Positions 52,928-61,772 of a stretch of 64,000 nt of DNA are shown piece by piece. Made by a program: the position numbers and the translations under genes. The notes under the pieces were generated by a model. It saw nothing but the letters and a program-made list of their open reading frames with translations. It was not told the origin of the DNA and made no database searches. Every line of letters starts with the position of its first letter. Position 1 is the stretch's first letter. Source of the stretch: Burkholderia savannae (GTDB lineage: Bacteria > Pseudomonadota > Gammaproteobacteria > Burkholderiales > Burkholderiaceae); the NCBI RefSeq assembly GCF_001524445.2, contig NZ_CP013417.1, positions 186,001-250,000 of the forward strand, read 5' to 3'.

Positions 52928-53965
52928 GTGACCGACCAACAATTGATAAGCGTCATCGATATGGCAGAGACCTACAACATCGGGGAAATCGCGACGCGCG
53001 TATCCGAAGATATCTTCGAGTACTTCAGGTGGAATATTCACCCCGCCACCAACCACAATTTTGCCTGCCTGAACGACGACCATAAGACCGCGGGTGGATC
53101 AAAGAAGCAGACGCACCCGACCGATGTCGTCTTCTATTACGACGATCCGTATCTGGGCCGAAAGGTCTATCTGAACACCGATCTCAAAAGCTACGGACAG
53201 TCATCTATCAACCAGAGCACATTGCGTAATGCACTGCGTTCTTTAGCGATTTCCGTCCAGTGTGCGTGCGCTTCGGACGAGTGGCGAACGAGGCATGTGG
53301 TGGATGTCTCGGAACCCTATGAGGTTCGCGGGTTGCTTTTTCTGCATAACCACGATCATGACTTCAAGCATGACCTAGCGGAAACCATGCGCAAGATCGA
53401 TGTTTCCGCCCTGCCCATCGCGGAAAACACATACCTGCATGTGCTTGGGCCACTGGATATCAATCGCCTGTACTCAGTTGCAAACGACCTGAGTCGTCTG
53501 TTGCAGCGCAAGGAAATATCCGACGACTACACGTTCTATTATCCAGACCTCGTTCTATGGCGTCGGCACGGCGAGGTTTGGGGGCAAGCCGCGACAGTTG
53601 AAACCCTGAACGCACCGTACTGCGTAATTAAACACAATGGTACGGATAAGGGAAAGCCTGGCTACGTGATCTATTACAACCGGCCGGGTGATTCGGCCAT
53701 GGAGTTCGAGTATTTTCTCGACAGTCTGTCTCGACTGCAATTGCTGGACAAAGACGCACAGGTGCGCGTTCGCGTGAGTCATAAGCAGCCGAGCGATCAG
53801 ATTCAAAGTAATTTTTTGGTAGCCAAGCACCGATACAGCAAGGCATGGGGTTTCGAGGCGACAAGGGCGGCAACACTGGACGCCATTAAGCTCGAACACG
53901 TTGTCGCCGTCACGGACAATTATTCTCCTGCAAAGCTCGGTTGGCGCGATGGAGAAAATGGATGA
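52928..53965 (+). CDS. Operon protein 1, PD-(D/E)xK nuclease-like, function unknown
   Basis: A 345-residue soluble protein, not recognised as a named family. Residues 60-95 show a pattern like a PD-(D/E)xK nuclease core: Pro64-Thr-Asp66, hydrophobic strand, then Asp85-Leu-Lys87 in YLNTDLKSY, followed by a helix and preceded by Glu27/Glu31 in an N-terminal helix. The rest is mixed alpha/beta with no signal or membrane segment. The start is GTG 52928, or ATG 52961 eleven codons on; neither has a strong ribosome-binding site. The gene is far more AT-rich than the core genome and is coupled to the next gene (ATGA). Confidence 0.8.
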   Translation: MTDQQLISVIDMAETYNIGEIATRVSEDIFEYFRWNIHPATNHNFACLNDDHKTAGGSKKQTHPTDVVFYYDDPYLGRKVYLNTDLKSYGQSSINQSTLRNALRSLAISVQCACASDEWRTRHVVDVSEPYEVRGLLFLHNHDHDFKHDLAETMRKIDVSALPIAENTYLHVLGPLDINRLYSVANDLSRLLQRKEISDDYTFYYPDLVLWRRHGEVWGQAATVETLNAPYCVIKHNGTDKGKPGYVIYYNRPGDSAMEFEYFLDSLSRLQLLDKDAQVRVRVSHKQPSDQIQSNFLVAKHRYSKAWGFEATRAATLDAIKLEHVVAVTDNYSPAKLGWRDGENG

Positions 53966-55080
53966 AAAAGCCGCCTCATGGACCCTCGATTTATTACGCA
54001 ACGGACAAGAATGTGTTCGATGCGTTGAATCAACATCGGGTTGATCAAGCGACGATACGTCAATTGTTTGCCGACAGAAATGTTTTGGTTTCGAAGTATA
54101 CCGATAAGTCGGAACTCGCGAAATACTTCAGCAGGCTGGTGCATGATTATCAGGATCATCAGCGAATAGCAGCTCGCCTCGGCGTTGCTAATCGCCGAGA
54201 AAAGGTGACTGCGGTAGAGATTACAACGCCCATTGATGTGAATCAGATCGAAACGGCTATTTCTGCAATCAAGGTCGAACTAGAGAAGGAAGGCGACGTT
54301 GTTTTGATCACCAGAGACGGAGATGACATCGCATTGGTTGTCCAGTATTCCGAGGTGGATTACGCTAAAACTGAATTCAAGCAGGTTCAGCATAAGGACG
54401 GTGTAATTCAGTTCAAGAAAGAGGATGGTGCGTATGTTGTTAGAAATTCGCAAAATGAATACATAAACAAAGTTCGAGAGGCTGTTTTTTCTTCGGTCGA
54501 AAAGAGAAATTCCATAAAGCTGGATCGCCGCGTCGTTTCATTGTATGACGTGGTGTTGCCTAGCTTGAGAAGTGAATTTTTCTATAATTTGATTCACGGC
54601 ATCGAAGGAATGGGTAAGTACGATGTAACCGAGCTGTACGTATACCGCAATACTCCAGAAGAGTCAGACGAAGACGATGAGCAGGAGCTTTCCGACGATG
54701 ACATCGGTAACAATGAGGTGCAGGACAGCCGAATCGAGCGGATTGCATTGCGCGGAAAAGGGGTGGAGCAGTCGCAGGAACTGAAGGACATCATTAGCAA
54801 GTCCGCAGATTTCTACACGATTCGAACCGTGTGGAAGGTTAGGGAAGCAATGGGCGAGGGACACGTTTTCGAACTTGATGCACATTTTGCAAATGCGCGA
54901 GACTGCACTGGATTCTCATATCTTGTTCGCGGCGTTTACCCGTGCGAAGACGGGATGGTCAGCAAAAAACGCCGCAGTCCGAGACCAGACGAGGTTGAGC
55001 GGTTATCGTCACTCATCGAGAAAGCGTCCAAGAAGTGCGCTGAAGATATTTGGACTAAATCGACCCCTCCGAAGACTTGA
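53962..55080 (+). CDS. Operon protein 2, function unknown
   Basis: A 372-residue soluble protein, not recognised. The N-terminal part (about 1-75) is helical with a YFSRLVHDYQDHQRIAARLGVANRREKV helix. A beta-rich middle includes DVVLITRDGDDIALVVQYSEVD. An acidic loop (EESDEDDEQELSDDDI) lies at about residues 233-248. The start is ATG 53962, overlapping the stop of gene 1. The codon use and low GC match gene 1 and gene 3, so the three probably travelled together. Confidence 0.8.
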   Translation: MKKPPHGPSIYYATDKNVFDALNQHRVDQATIRQLFADRNVLVSKYTDKSELAKYFSRLVHDYQDHQRIAARLGVANRREKVTAVEITTPIDVNQIETAISAIKVELEKEGDVVLITRDGDDIALVVQYSEVDYAKTEFKQVQHKDGVIQFKKEDGAYVVRNSQNEYINKVREAVFSSVEKRNSIKLDRRVVSLYDVVLPSLRSEFFYNLIHGIEGMGKYDVTELYVYRNTPEESDEDDEQELSDDDIGNNEVQDSRIERIALRGKGVEQSQELKDIISKSADFYTIRTVWKVREAMGEGHVFELDAHFANARDCTGFSYLVRGVYPCEDGMVSKKRRSPRPDEVERLSSLIEKASKKCAEDIWTKSTPPKT

Positions 55081-55084
55081 CATC

Positions 55085-55774
55085 ATGACCTTGCGATTCA
55101 AATGGTATAGGCTCGCGCTTCCTTTCGGAGTATCGAACTTGGTTCGTGAGCTTCTCAATTTTCCGCTCACATCCGAATCGGATTGCGGGTTTCGCCCGAG
55201 AAAATCAGACGAGACCGGCGATTGCCTTCGTTTCGCATGGCGCTCGACAGTATCTGCGATTGCGTTCGATGAAGATGGCAATCCCCGTGCCGAGTCCGTA
55301 TCTACGATTAATTTTGTAGACATCAAATTTTTTTCGAGAGGCGAAGCAGTGTTTCTGCGGGTGGACAACCCGGGGAAATCGGTGAAGACGCTTATGAACG
55401 AATTGGGGCGAATCGCGGGATATGGATTTTCAATTCAACCCATGGTTTTCGGTGATTCTACGACGCCGCCATTCTTTGATAAGTTTGATCAAATTCGCTT
55501 GGTGGGTTTGAAGCTAATCAACGTAGTATTTGACCGGCACGTGGTCGGGCGGGTCGAACTCGCCTCCAAGGAGGGAATCGACCTCAAGGCAATTTGGGAA
55601 ACCACGGGCAAGACCTATGTGGTCGACACGGCGACGTACGAAGTGACGGCCCGTATGATCAAAGGTCAATTGTCGTTTAGCAAAGGAGGGTTGGTAAAAG
55701 TGACGGACCGACTTGCTCCGCAATTCCTCGATTTCTTTGAAGGCGCGATAGAGGAAATCGCCGAGTCCCGCTAA
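55085..55774 (+). CDS. Operon protein 3, function unknown
   Basis: A 229-residue soluble protein, not recognised. It begins MTLRFKWYRLALPFGVSNLVRELLNFP and contains IAFDEDGNPRAESVSTINFVDIKFFSRGEAVFLRVDNPGKS, a beta-rich stretch. ATG 55085 lies 4 bases after the stop of gene 2; the open frame further upstream overlaps gene 2 and is not used. Last gene of the operon; it converges on the recombinase remnant. Confidence 0.78.
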   Translation: MTLRFKWYRLALPFGVSNLVRELLNFPLTSESDCGFRPRKSDETGDCLRFAWRSTVSAIAFDEDGNPRAESVSTINFVDIKFFSRGEAVFLRVDNPGKSVKTLMNELGRIAGYGFSIQPMVFGDSTTPPFFDKFDQIRLVGLKLINVVFDRHVVGRVELASKEGIDLKAIWETTGKTYVVDTATYEVTARMIKGQLSFSKGGLVKVTDRLAPQFLDFFEGAIEEIAESR

Positions 55775-55820
55775 AGTGACGAGCTAGCGGGTCTCACAGG
55801 CAGCCAAGCTTGCAAGTGGT

Positions 55821-56255
55821 TCACCTAGTTGGCGTGATCTTAGCGCCGCGCTTTCGCACATAGTGCTCGGTCATCGCTACGCTCCCATGCCCGAGCAGGG
55901 CCTGTGCGCTTCGCAGGTCGGTTGCGCTTTCTTTGTCAGTGCCCGCCTTGGCCCGCAGGTCCCGAAACTGAAACGCTTCTTTCGCGATACCGGCTGCATC
56001 CCGTGCGCGGTCAAATCGAAATCGTAACGCTGAGCGTCCCAGTGGCCGCCCATGTTCGTCGACGATAAGGCGTGTTGACCTAGGGTTGTGTGCGGTTTTT
56101 CTACTAGCAAGTTGTGCAAGTAGCTCGGCACGTTCGCCGACAACTTCAATGCGCAGACGCGCCCCGGTTTTATTCTGTCGGACCCAGACCACGCCGTCGC
56201 GAACGTCTCGCTTATCCATCTTCAATACGTCGGCCGGCCGTTGCCCCTCGTACAC
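55821..56255 (-). pseudogene. Phage-type tyrosine recombinase, C-terminal part
   Basis: A 144-residue open frame that carries the whole catalytic half: Arg in EGQRPADVLK, RDLRAKAG, LLGHGSVAMTEHYVR with His and the Tyr nucleophile. The N-terminal core-binding half is missing. The frame breaks at about 56255, where an IS3-type sequence on the other strand begins. It is probably the integrase of the island at tRNA-Thr, inactivated by an insertion and deletion. Confidence 0.85.
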
Positions 56256-56581
56256 TGTTGTGTGATAACGGCTCGGAATTTACGAGTCAGGTGATGGACC
56301 TGTGAGCTTACCATCAAAAGGTCGAGATTGCCTTCAGTCGGCCCGGCAAGCCAACGGACAACGCATTCGTGGAGTCGTTCAACGGCACGCTGCGCGATGA
56401 ATGCCTGAACGCGCACTGGTTTACATCGTTGGCCGATGCCAGGGCGCAGATTGAGCGATGGCGGGTCGAGTACAACGAGAGTCGGCCTCACAGGGCTCTC
56501 GGTGAAGTGGCGCCTGCCGAATACGCCCGTCAGTTGGGCCTGCAGGCCCAACTGACGGACCAACAGAAAGCCGAAGACTAA
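56256..56581 (+). pseudogene. IS3-family transposase OrfB, 3' part
   Basis: It reads LLCDNGSEFTSQVMDL, a TGA stop at about 56302, then AYHQKVEIAFSRPGKPTDNAFVESFNGTLRDECLNAHWF...NESRPHRALGEVAPAEYARQ. These are the second Asp and the Glu motifs of the IS3 DDE domain. The 5' part is absent and one stop interrupts it. Its junction with the recombinase marks the deletion point. Confidence 0.87.
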
Positions 56582-56617
56582 CATTGCTGCTGGCACTGAA
56601 AGCCGGTACCGCTCAGG

Positions 56618-56737
56618 GGAAACAAACTCTTCGACGGCGGCGGCCTGTTTCCGGATCTGCGTCCCGGCGGTTCAAAGAAGTGGCGGCTTGGGTATCAATT
56701 CAACGGCAACGAAAACCAGCTGACGTTCGGCGACTAA
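56618..56737 (+). pseudogene. P4-type integrase N-terminal fragment (DUF4102)
   Basis: A 38-codon stretch reads NKLFDGGGLFPDLRPGGSKKWRLGYQFNGNENQLTFGD and then stops. This is the arm-binding N-terminal domain of P4-like integrases (typically KLSDGGGLFL.V.P.GSK.WRL.YRF.GKE..L.LG.YP). It is on the opposite strand to the recombinase C-terminal part, so it comes from a different integrase or was inverted. Confidence 0.8.
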
Positions 56738-56808
56738 CCGCAGCTGCTTGCATTCGAAACCGGACCAGGCGAATGGCCGGATGCGAGCGACTGCCGACGG
56801 GAACCCAA

Positions 56809-58371
56809 TCATGTGGGGGAGACCCGCGAAACCTTGTTTCGGCCGGTCGCCTTGGCGTTGTACAGCGCCTCGTCCGCGGCCTTGATCACCGCGCTCACAT
56901 CGCCGTCCTGCTCCGGCGCCCAACTGGCCGCACCGATGCTGGCGGTGACACGTCCGTATTCGCTGCCTGCGTGCTCGATCGCCAGTTCGCTGATCGCCGT
57001 GCGGATTTGCTCGGCGATCAGCGCGGCACCCGCAGGAGGGGTGTCGGGCAGCACCACCACGAACTCCTCTCCACCGTACCGTGCTGCGGTGTCCGCCGGG
57101 CGCCGGATGTTCTCCCCGATGCATCGTGCCACCGCAGCCAGCGCGTCATCGCCCGCTTGATGCCCGTAGGTGTCGTTGAAGGCTTTGAACCAGTCAATAT
57201 CGACGAACAGCAGCGAAAACACGCTGCGAGTGCGGCAGGCGCGGCGCCACTCGTGATCAAGAATCTCGCCTAGCGTGCGGCGGTTATGGAGTCCGGTCAG
57301 TCCGTCCATCCGTGCGAGGAGCTGCAGCTCGGATTCCGCGAGCATCCGGCGTCGCAACTGGGCGCCCATCAGGAAGGACAGCGCGACGAAGCTCAGGCCG
57401 AATGCAACCATCAGCGAGCCGATCGTCAGAGCGCGCTTGCGCCAGGCTGCGAAGATGTCTTGCTCGGCTTCGGCCACCATGATGATCAGCGGCAAATGCG
57501 GGAAATTTCGGAAGAAGTACAGGCGGCGCACGCCGTCGATCGACGCCGTGTCCAAGAAGCTGCCTTCTGGTGCCGACCTGAAACGCTGGAACGTGCTGGC
57601 CTTGCTGATGTCGCGCCCTATCGTGTGTACGTCGTACGGCTGGCGCATCACCATGATGCCGTCCGTGCCGATCAGGGACACGGCTCCGTGCGGCCCGAGC
57701 GACAGCCCGGCGAACAGCGCGTGGAAGTACTCGAGATTGACCGCGATCAGTACGATACCGGCGAACGACCCGTCCGGATGCGACAGGCGCCGGCTCAGCG
57801 CGATGCTTGGCGAGCCGCCGCGCAACCGTGAATGATAGGGAGCGCTAACGTACAAGCCAGCATCCGGATTGTCGCGCTGGATGATGAAATACTTGCGATC
57901 GGCAAAGTTGCCCTTGCGCGGTACGTCGCTGCCCGAGTCGATCGTGATGTTGCCCGCCGCATCCAGCACCAGCACGGAGCCGAGATATTTCGCGGTTGCA
58001 GCCCGATCGAACAGCAGCTCGCGGCGCAGACGAGGCGGCAACGCCAGCATGTCCGGGTCGCGCATGCCGTCGACCACCGCCTCTAGGGACAGGGCATACA
58101 ACTCGAAATTGCGTTCGATATCCCGCTCGGCAATCAGCGCGAGGTTGCGCGACGTTTCGCGGGCGCGCTCCATTGCGTCGAGCCGACCTTGGTACAGTAC
58201 CGTTGCGCTTAAGGCGGTCATGACCAACGCGAAGAACATCCCGCCACAAAGAATCGCCAGCGGCGCCAGCCGGCCGCGCTGCAAGCGACCGGAAAAGGAC
58301 GGAGGCCCCCAGTTCTCTTTCGTTATGGTCTCCAATATCCCCTCGAAGCCTTCACGCAAATCGGTCTGCAC
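56809..58371 (-). CDS. Membrane sensor diguanylate cyclase
   Basis: A 520-residue inner-membrane protein. A first membrane helix at about 36-58, a periplasmic dCache-like sensor (about 60-310, RNLALIAERDIERNFELYALSLEAVVDGM), a second helix at about 318-340 and a GGDEF domain. The active site is intact as YGGEEF (432-437) and an inhibitory RxxD site is present at 424-427 (RPAD), so it should make c-di-GMP and be product-inhibited. High-GC codon use like the core genome. It lies isolated amid remnants. Confidence 0.94.
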   Translation of the reverse strand: MQTDLREGFEGILETITKENWGPPSFSGRLQRGRLAPLAILCGGMFFALVMTALSATVLYQGRLDAMERARETSRNLALIAERDIERNFELYALSLEAVVDGMRDPDMLALPPRLRRELLFDRAATAKYLGSVLVLDAAGNITIDSGSDVPRKGNFADRKYFIIQRDNPDAGLYVSAPYHSRLRGGSPSIALSRRLSHPDGSFAGIVLIAVNLEYFHALFAGLSLGPHGAVSLIGTDGIMVMRQPYDVHTIGRDISKASTFQRFRSAPEGSFLDTASIDGVRRLYFFRNFPHLPLIIMVAEAEQDIFAAWRKRALTIGSLMVAFGLSFVALSFLMGAQLRRRMLAESELQLLARMDGLTGLHNRRTLGEILDHEWRRACRTRSVFSLLFVDIDWFKAFNDTYGHQAGDDALAAVARCIGENIRRPADTAARYGGEEFVVVLPDTPPAGAALIAEQIRTAISELAIEHAGSEYGRVTASIGAASWAPEQDGDVSAVIKAADEALYNAKATGRNKVSRVSPT

Positions 58372-58889
58372 GGACGCGACGCTTGCCGGAACAAGAAGCC
58401 TTGCGTCGATTGGAAGACGCTGAACGGCCTTTCAGTCCCTCCTTGGAAAGAGCCGCGGATCGGATTGGTTCCCGCGGCATTATCGGCAATTGGGTCTGCT
58501 TGGTTTATTCATATTATATGTGCGATGAGTTTGCCTTCCAGCACCTGCCGTGGCCGTCTCTTGAAGCCGTTCCGCCGGTGCCTTGCAACCTGTAGTCCTC
58601 GATAATTCAACAGACGAAGGTTTGGTGGACGCAGGACGAACAGAAATCGGATATCTCCCGACGGTTCGGAATCGCCCTCGTCTTCCCTGTCAGACTATGG
58701 ACCAGGCAGAGCAAACAATCCCGACTCCCTGAAGTGGAATTCAGGGGCGTAACGCCATATGAATAACGCGAGTCGGCGGCGATGGAATCGAAATCACGGT
58801 CGGCTGAATGCAAGCAAGGTTACAGACCGTAACCGTGCGCCCTTAATTCCGGTTTCTCAACCAGTGGCCGATGCGAGCGGTTAAACGGT
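58372..58889. other. Gap upstream of the diguanylate cyclase
   Basis: About 520 bp with no supportable gene. The part near 58,400-58,530 is AT-richer and probably holds the promoter of the cyclase. I see no repeat or RNA. Confidence 0.6.
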
Positions 58890-59204
58890 TCAGCGGTTCA
58901 CGGAGCGTAACGGCCGATTGCGCACGAACTCGCGATCGGCGTCGGCGAGACCAAGCACGACGCGACCCGGATGCTGCGCGAGCGGGCCGCCCGGCTCGGC
59001 GGGCGTTTTCTGGCCTTCCTGGCGGACACGCGCGATGCGCGACAGTCGCTCGTCGAAGCCGATCGCGAGCCCCGCGTCGTCTACGTCGATGCACAGATAC
59101 CGCGCCGTGCGCAGCTTCCGAAACTTCGCCTCGTACTTCACGCGGCCGGCTTTGTCGCGCGAGTGCTTGCCGCCGAGCTTCACCTTCCGAGGCGCATACG
59201 CTGA
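58890..59204 (-). pseudogene. P2-type tail completion protein gpS, fragment
   Basis: The frame AYAPRKVKLGGKHSRDKAGRVKYEAKFRKLRTARYL, then LAIGFDERLSRIARVRQEGQ and PGRVVLGLADADREFV, matches the conserved C-terminal two thirds of phage P2 gpS / virion morphogenesis proteins. Both ends are cut. No other P2 tail gene is visible, so it is a leftover of a lost P2-like prophage. Confidence 0.75.
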
Positions 59205-59930
59205 TGCTCGACGGCGTGCCGAAGTCCGTCTTGCGCCAGCGCTTGTGCATCAATTATCGGCGATTACACATTCTGGTGGAGTGCGAGGGCATCCACGCGA
59301 ACCACAAGCGCGTGCATTGCCGCCTATACCGTGAAGCGGGACTGGCCGTGCGGCGTCGTCGCCTGCGCCACGGCGTGATGATTGAACGCGCGCAGCCGGC
59401 TTTGCCGAATAGATCCAACGAGGTTGGGCCAATCGATTTCGTGATGGACGCACTTCGAACGGGTGGCGTGTGAAGTGTTTGACCATCGTCGACGATTTCA
59501 TAAAGGAGGCTGTCGATATCGTCGTGGACGACGGCATCTCGGGCTTGTATATCGCTCGAGTGCTGGGCAGTGCAGTGCGTTTCCGAGGCTATCCCAAAGC
59601 GCTGCGAACGAGCCTGGGACCCGAGTTTACGAGCCGTGCGCTCGCCCAATGGGCCTACCCAACGGCGTGACGTTGAAATTGATTCAAGCTGGCAAGCCGA
59701 CGCAGAATGCGTACATCGAATCGTTCAATGGCAAGTTCCGCGATGAATGCCTAAACAAGCACTGGTTCACGAGCCTCGCGCATGCTCGCGACGGTCATCG
59801 CGGCATGACGCCTGGACTACAACGAGGAACGCACCGAATTACCTTTCGCCTGCGGCGTTTGCGGCGAAGCATCGGGCAGCGGATGCTCCTGCCGTGTTCC
59901 AGGGGCTGGTAAAGGAGCTTTACTAGAAGA
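59205..59930 (+). pseudogene. IS3-family (IS407-like) transposase OrfB, frameshifted
   Basis: Pieces in different frames follow one another: NYRRLHILVECEGIHANHKRVHCRLYREAGLAVRRRR (59250-59360), LKCLTIVDDFIKEAVDIVVDDGIS...GPEFTSRALAQWAY (59470-59655), then VTLKLIQAGKPTQNAYIESFNGKFRDECLNKHWF (59668-59770) and a degraded end. Together they make an OrfB broken by at least three frameshifts. Confidence 0.85.
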
Positions 59931-60163
59931 CCGTTGGCCCTAATGAAGCGGGCAGGTCAGGGGGGATGGTTTCGCAATTTGCGCGTATGGCATACCCCCG
60001 ATTCGGAACGAAAGCTGGACCTCTTACCGACGCCAAGTACCGCAATGCGAGGTTCAATGAGATCGGGGGAAGCAAAATCTCCGATAGCAGTCGTCAATGA
60101 AATCAAGAAATGAGCGGCAATCAAGACTTCGAATGTCGCCCGAGTTTTGAACGAGCGATCGTT

Positions 60164-61771
60164 TCAATTGATCGGCATGCCGATGGGCGCAGCCTTATTA
60201 CCATTCACTGCATAGAGACGGACCTGGGGATGCGTAAAGTCATTAGGAATCTCGAAGGAAAAGCCCGATCGCAGAAGCAAGTCGGAATCGTAGTGAGTGG
60301 CGACGTCGCGGCGCTCGAACTGCTGTGAGGGTGCGACGTTGATGACGCGATTTCCCGAGGTGGCGACGATGAACTCGGCGGCTAGCCCACCGTCTCGAAG
60401 TGCCGCCCAGCCGGAGTATGTGATGCCTGTTGCCGTTGTGGTCACGGCGTCAATGTTGCCGCCGGCCCCTTGAGTGCCGGAAGCCGACGCTAGCATTCGG
60501 CCCCCGGCCAGGAATTTGATCGATCCTCCATTCGAGACGACGCGGACGTCGGCTCCGAGGAATTCGTTGCTTCGGCGATGTGTATCCCTTTCCGTGGTGG
60601 TGAACTTTCGGTCGTGATGAATTCTGTCGATCGTTTCGTATAAGTCGGGCTTGGGGACTGCGTACATCGATCGCTCGACGCGTTCTTCAATGACGAGTTC
60701 AGGTTTTTCCTGAGCCACCATTTTTGCGAGGATGTCGGAGTTCGGTATGGTCCATGCGTACACGACTCGTCCATAATTCTGCGAAAAATACGGAATGACG
60801 GAGTTGAAGTACGAATCTCTGAATACCAGCACAGTTCCACTTTTGCCGGGGCAGGTTGTCGCGAAAAGGCTCGTCGGATAGTTCGGCATCGAGAAGCCCA
60901 ACGGCCATTGAGCTTGGCGATGGATCGTGCATTCGGGCGAAAGGAGCTTCTTCGGCTGATACGTCGTTTCCACGACAGGAATCCGGATCATTCGCGACAT
61001 ATCCGTGCTTCCAATGTCCGATTGAGCCGAGGGCGCCACAGTCATAAAAGTCGTGTTTTCGTACGCATAGGGATGGGGTGATCCGATGGACTGCATGAGA
61101 TCACGGTATCCAATATAAGCGCCGTACGGGGTCCAATGGGTATCGGTATGGAAGAAGAGATCTGGGTTTCCATCCGATTTGTGGGCAATCAGTGACTGGC
61201 TTGGATTGATGAAATAAGGTGTCTCTCCAAGATAGCCTTCGAGTTCTTGCAGTCTGGACGGCCCTTTCCCTTGCACCTGTCGTGGCAGGTATTCCGGATA
61301 GATCGTGTTCTTGTCAGGGCCGACCATGAAGCGATAGCCGATACCTTGATCTTTGAGCCACGTGTAACGCTGCTCAAGAGCCAGCTTCCAATCACGGAGC
61401 TCAGTGCCCGAAAATCGAGCCGTACGCTCGATATCCGGGCGGCTTCCCACGTCGGAGATAAAAAGCCAGTCGCCGTGGCCGGCGATCACCTGCTGTGTTC
61501 CAGACAGATGGAACACCTTATACATCAAGTAGCTGTGCAGGCTGAGGAAGACATTTCGGAACCCGAAGCGATCATTAACGTATGCGTCGAGGTCTTTGGG
61601 GAAGCTTTCAAGCCCGTGAGTGCTGAACTCCATGGAAGGAAACGTCGCTAGCCTCCGTTCCTCCGAGTTCTTTCCGTCGCTGAACCACATGGTAACGAAC
61701 GGGACGGAAATGGCCGCTACGAAGGCGGCGGCCATGATCAGATTGACCAGTCTCTTGCGGCGCATACTCAA
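60164..61771 (-). CDS. AlgJ/AlgX-like O-acetyltransferase (SGNH)
   Basis: A 535-residue periplasmic protein with an uncleaved or signal-type N-terminal helix (residues 9-30). The SGNH-like site of AlgX/AlgJ is visible: Asp210-Thr-His212-Trp in FFHTDTHWTPYGAY and Ser320 in LVFRDSYFNS. It would transfer acetyl groups, handed over by the neighbouring MBOAT protein, to a surface polysaccharide. An extra C-terminal beta region (about 400-535) exceeds the AlgJ core. AT-rich like its partner and unlike the core genome. The 230 bp downstream hold nothing recognised. Confidence 0.88.
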   Translation of the reverse strand: MSMRRKRLVNLIMAAAFVAAISVPFVTMWFSDGKNSEERRLATFPSMEFSTHGLESFPKDLDAYVNDRFGFRNVFLSLHSYLMYKVFHLSGTQQVIAGHGDWLFISDVGSRPDIERTARFSGTELRDWKLALEQRYTWLKDQGIGYRFMVGPDKNTIYPEYLPRQVQGKGPSRLQELEGYLGETPYFINPSQSLIAHKSDGNPDLFFHTDTHWTPYGAYIGYRDLMQSIGSPHPYAYENTTFMTVAPSAQSDIGSTDMSRMIRIPVVETTYQPKKLLSPECTIHRQAQWPLGFSMPNYPTSLFATTCPGKSGTVLVFRDSYFNSVIPYFSQNYGRVVYAWTIPNSDILAKMVAQEKPELVIEERVERSMYAVPKPDLYETIDRIHHDRKFTTTERDTHRRSNEFLGADVRVVSNGGSIKFLAGGRMLASASGTQGAGGNIDAVTTTATGITYSGWAALRDGGLAAEFIVATSGNRVINVAPSQQFERRDVATHYDSDLLLRSGFSFEIPNDFTHPQVRLYAVNGNKAAPIGMPIN

Positions 61772-61772
61772 G

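Noticed and set aside
52928..55774. The three-gene operon considered as phage cargo at the left end
   Set aside because: The phage terminus at 52904 and the GGGAT duplication at 52905-52909 lie upstream of it.
58843..59253. Alternative minus-strand frame across the gpS fragment
   Set aside because: The other minus frame matches gpS along its length; this one is a composition artefact.
60110..60328. Short plus-strand frame at the end of the AlgJ-like gene
   Set aside because: It overlaps the 3' end of a well-supported gene on the other strand and has no recognisable features.
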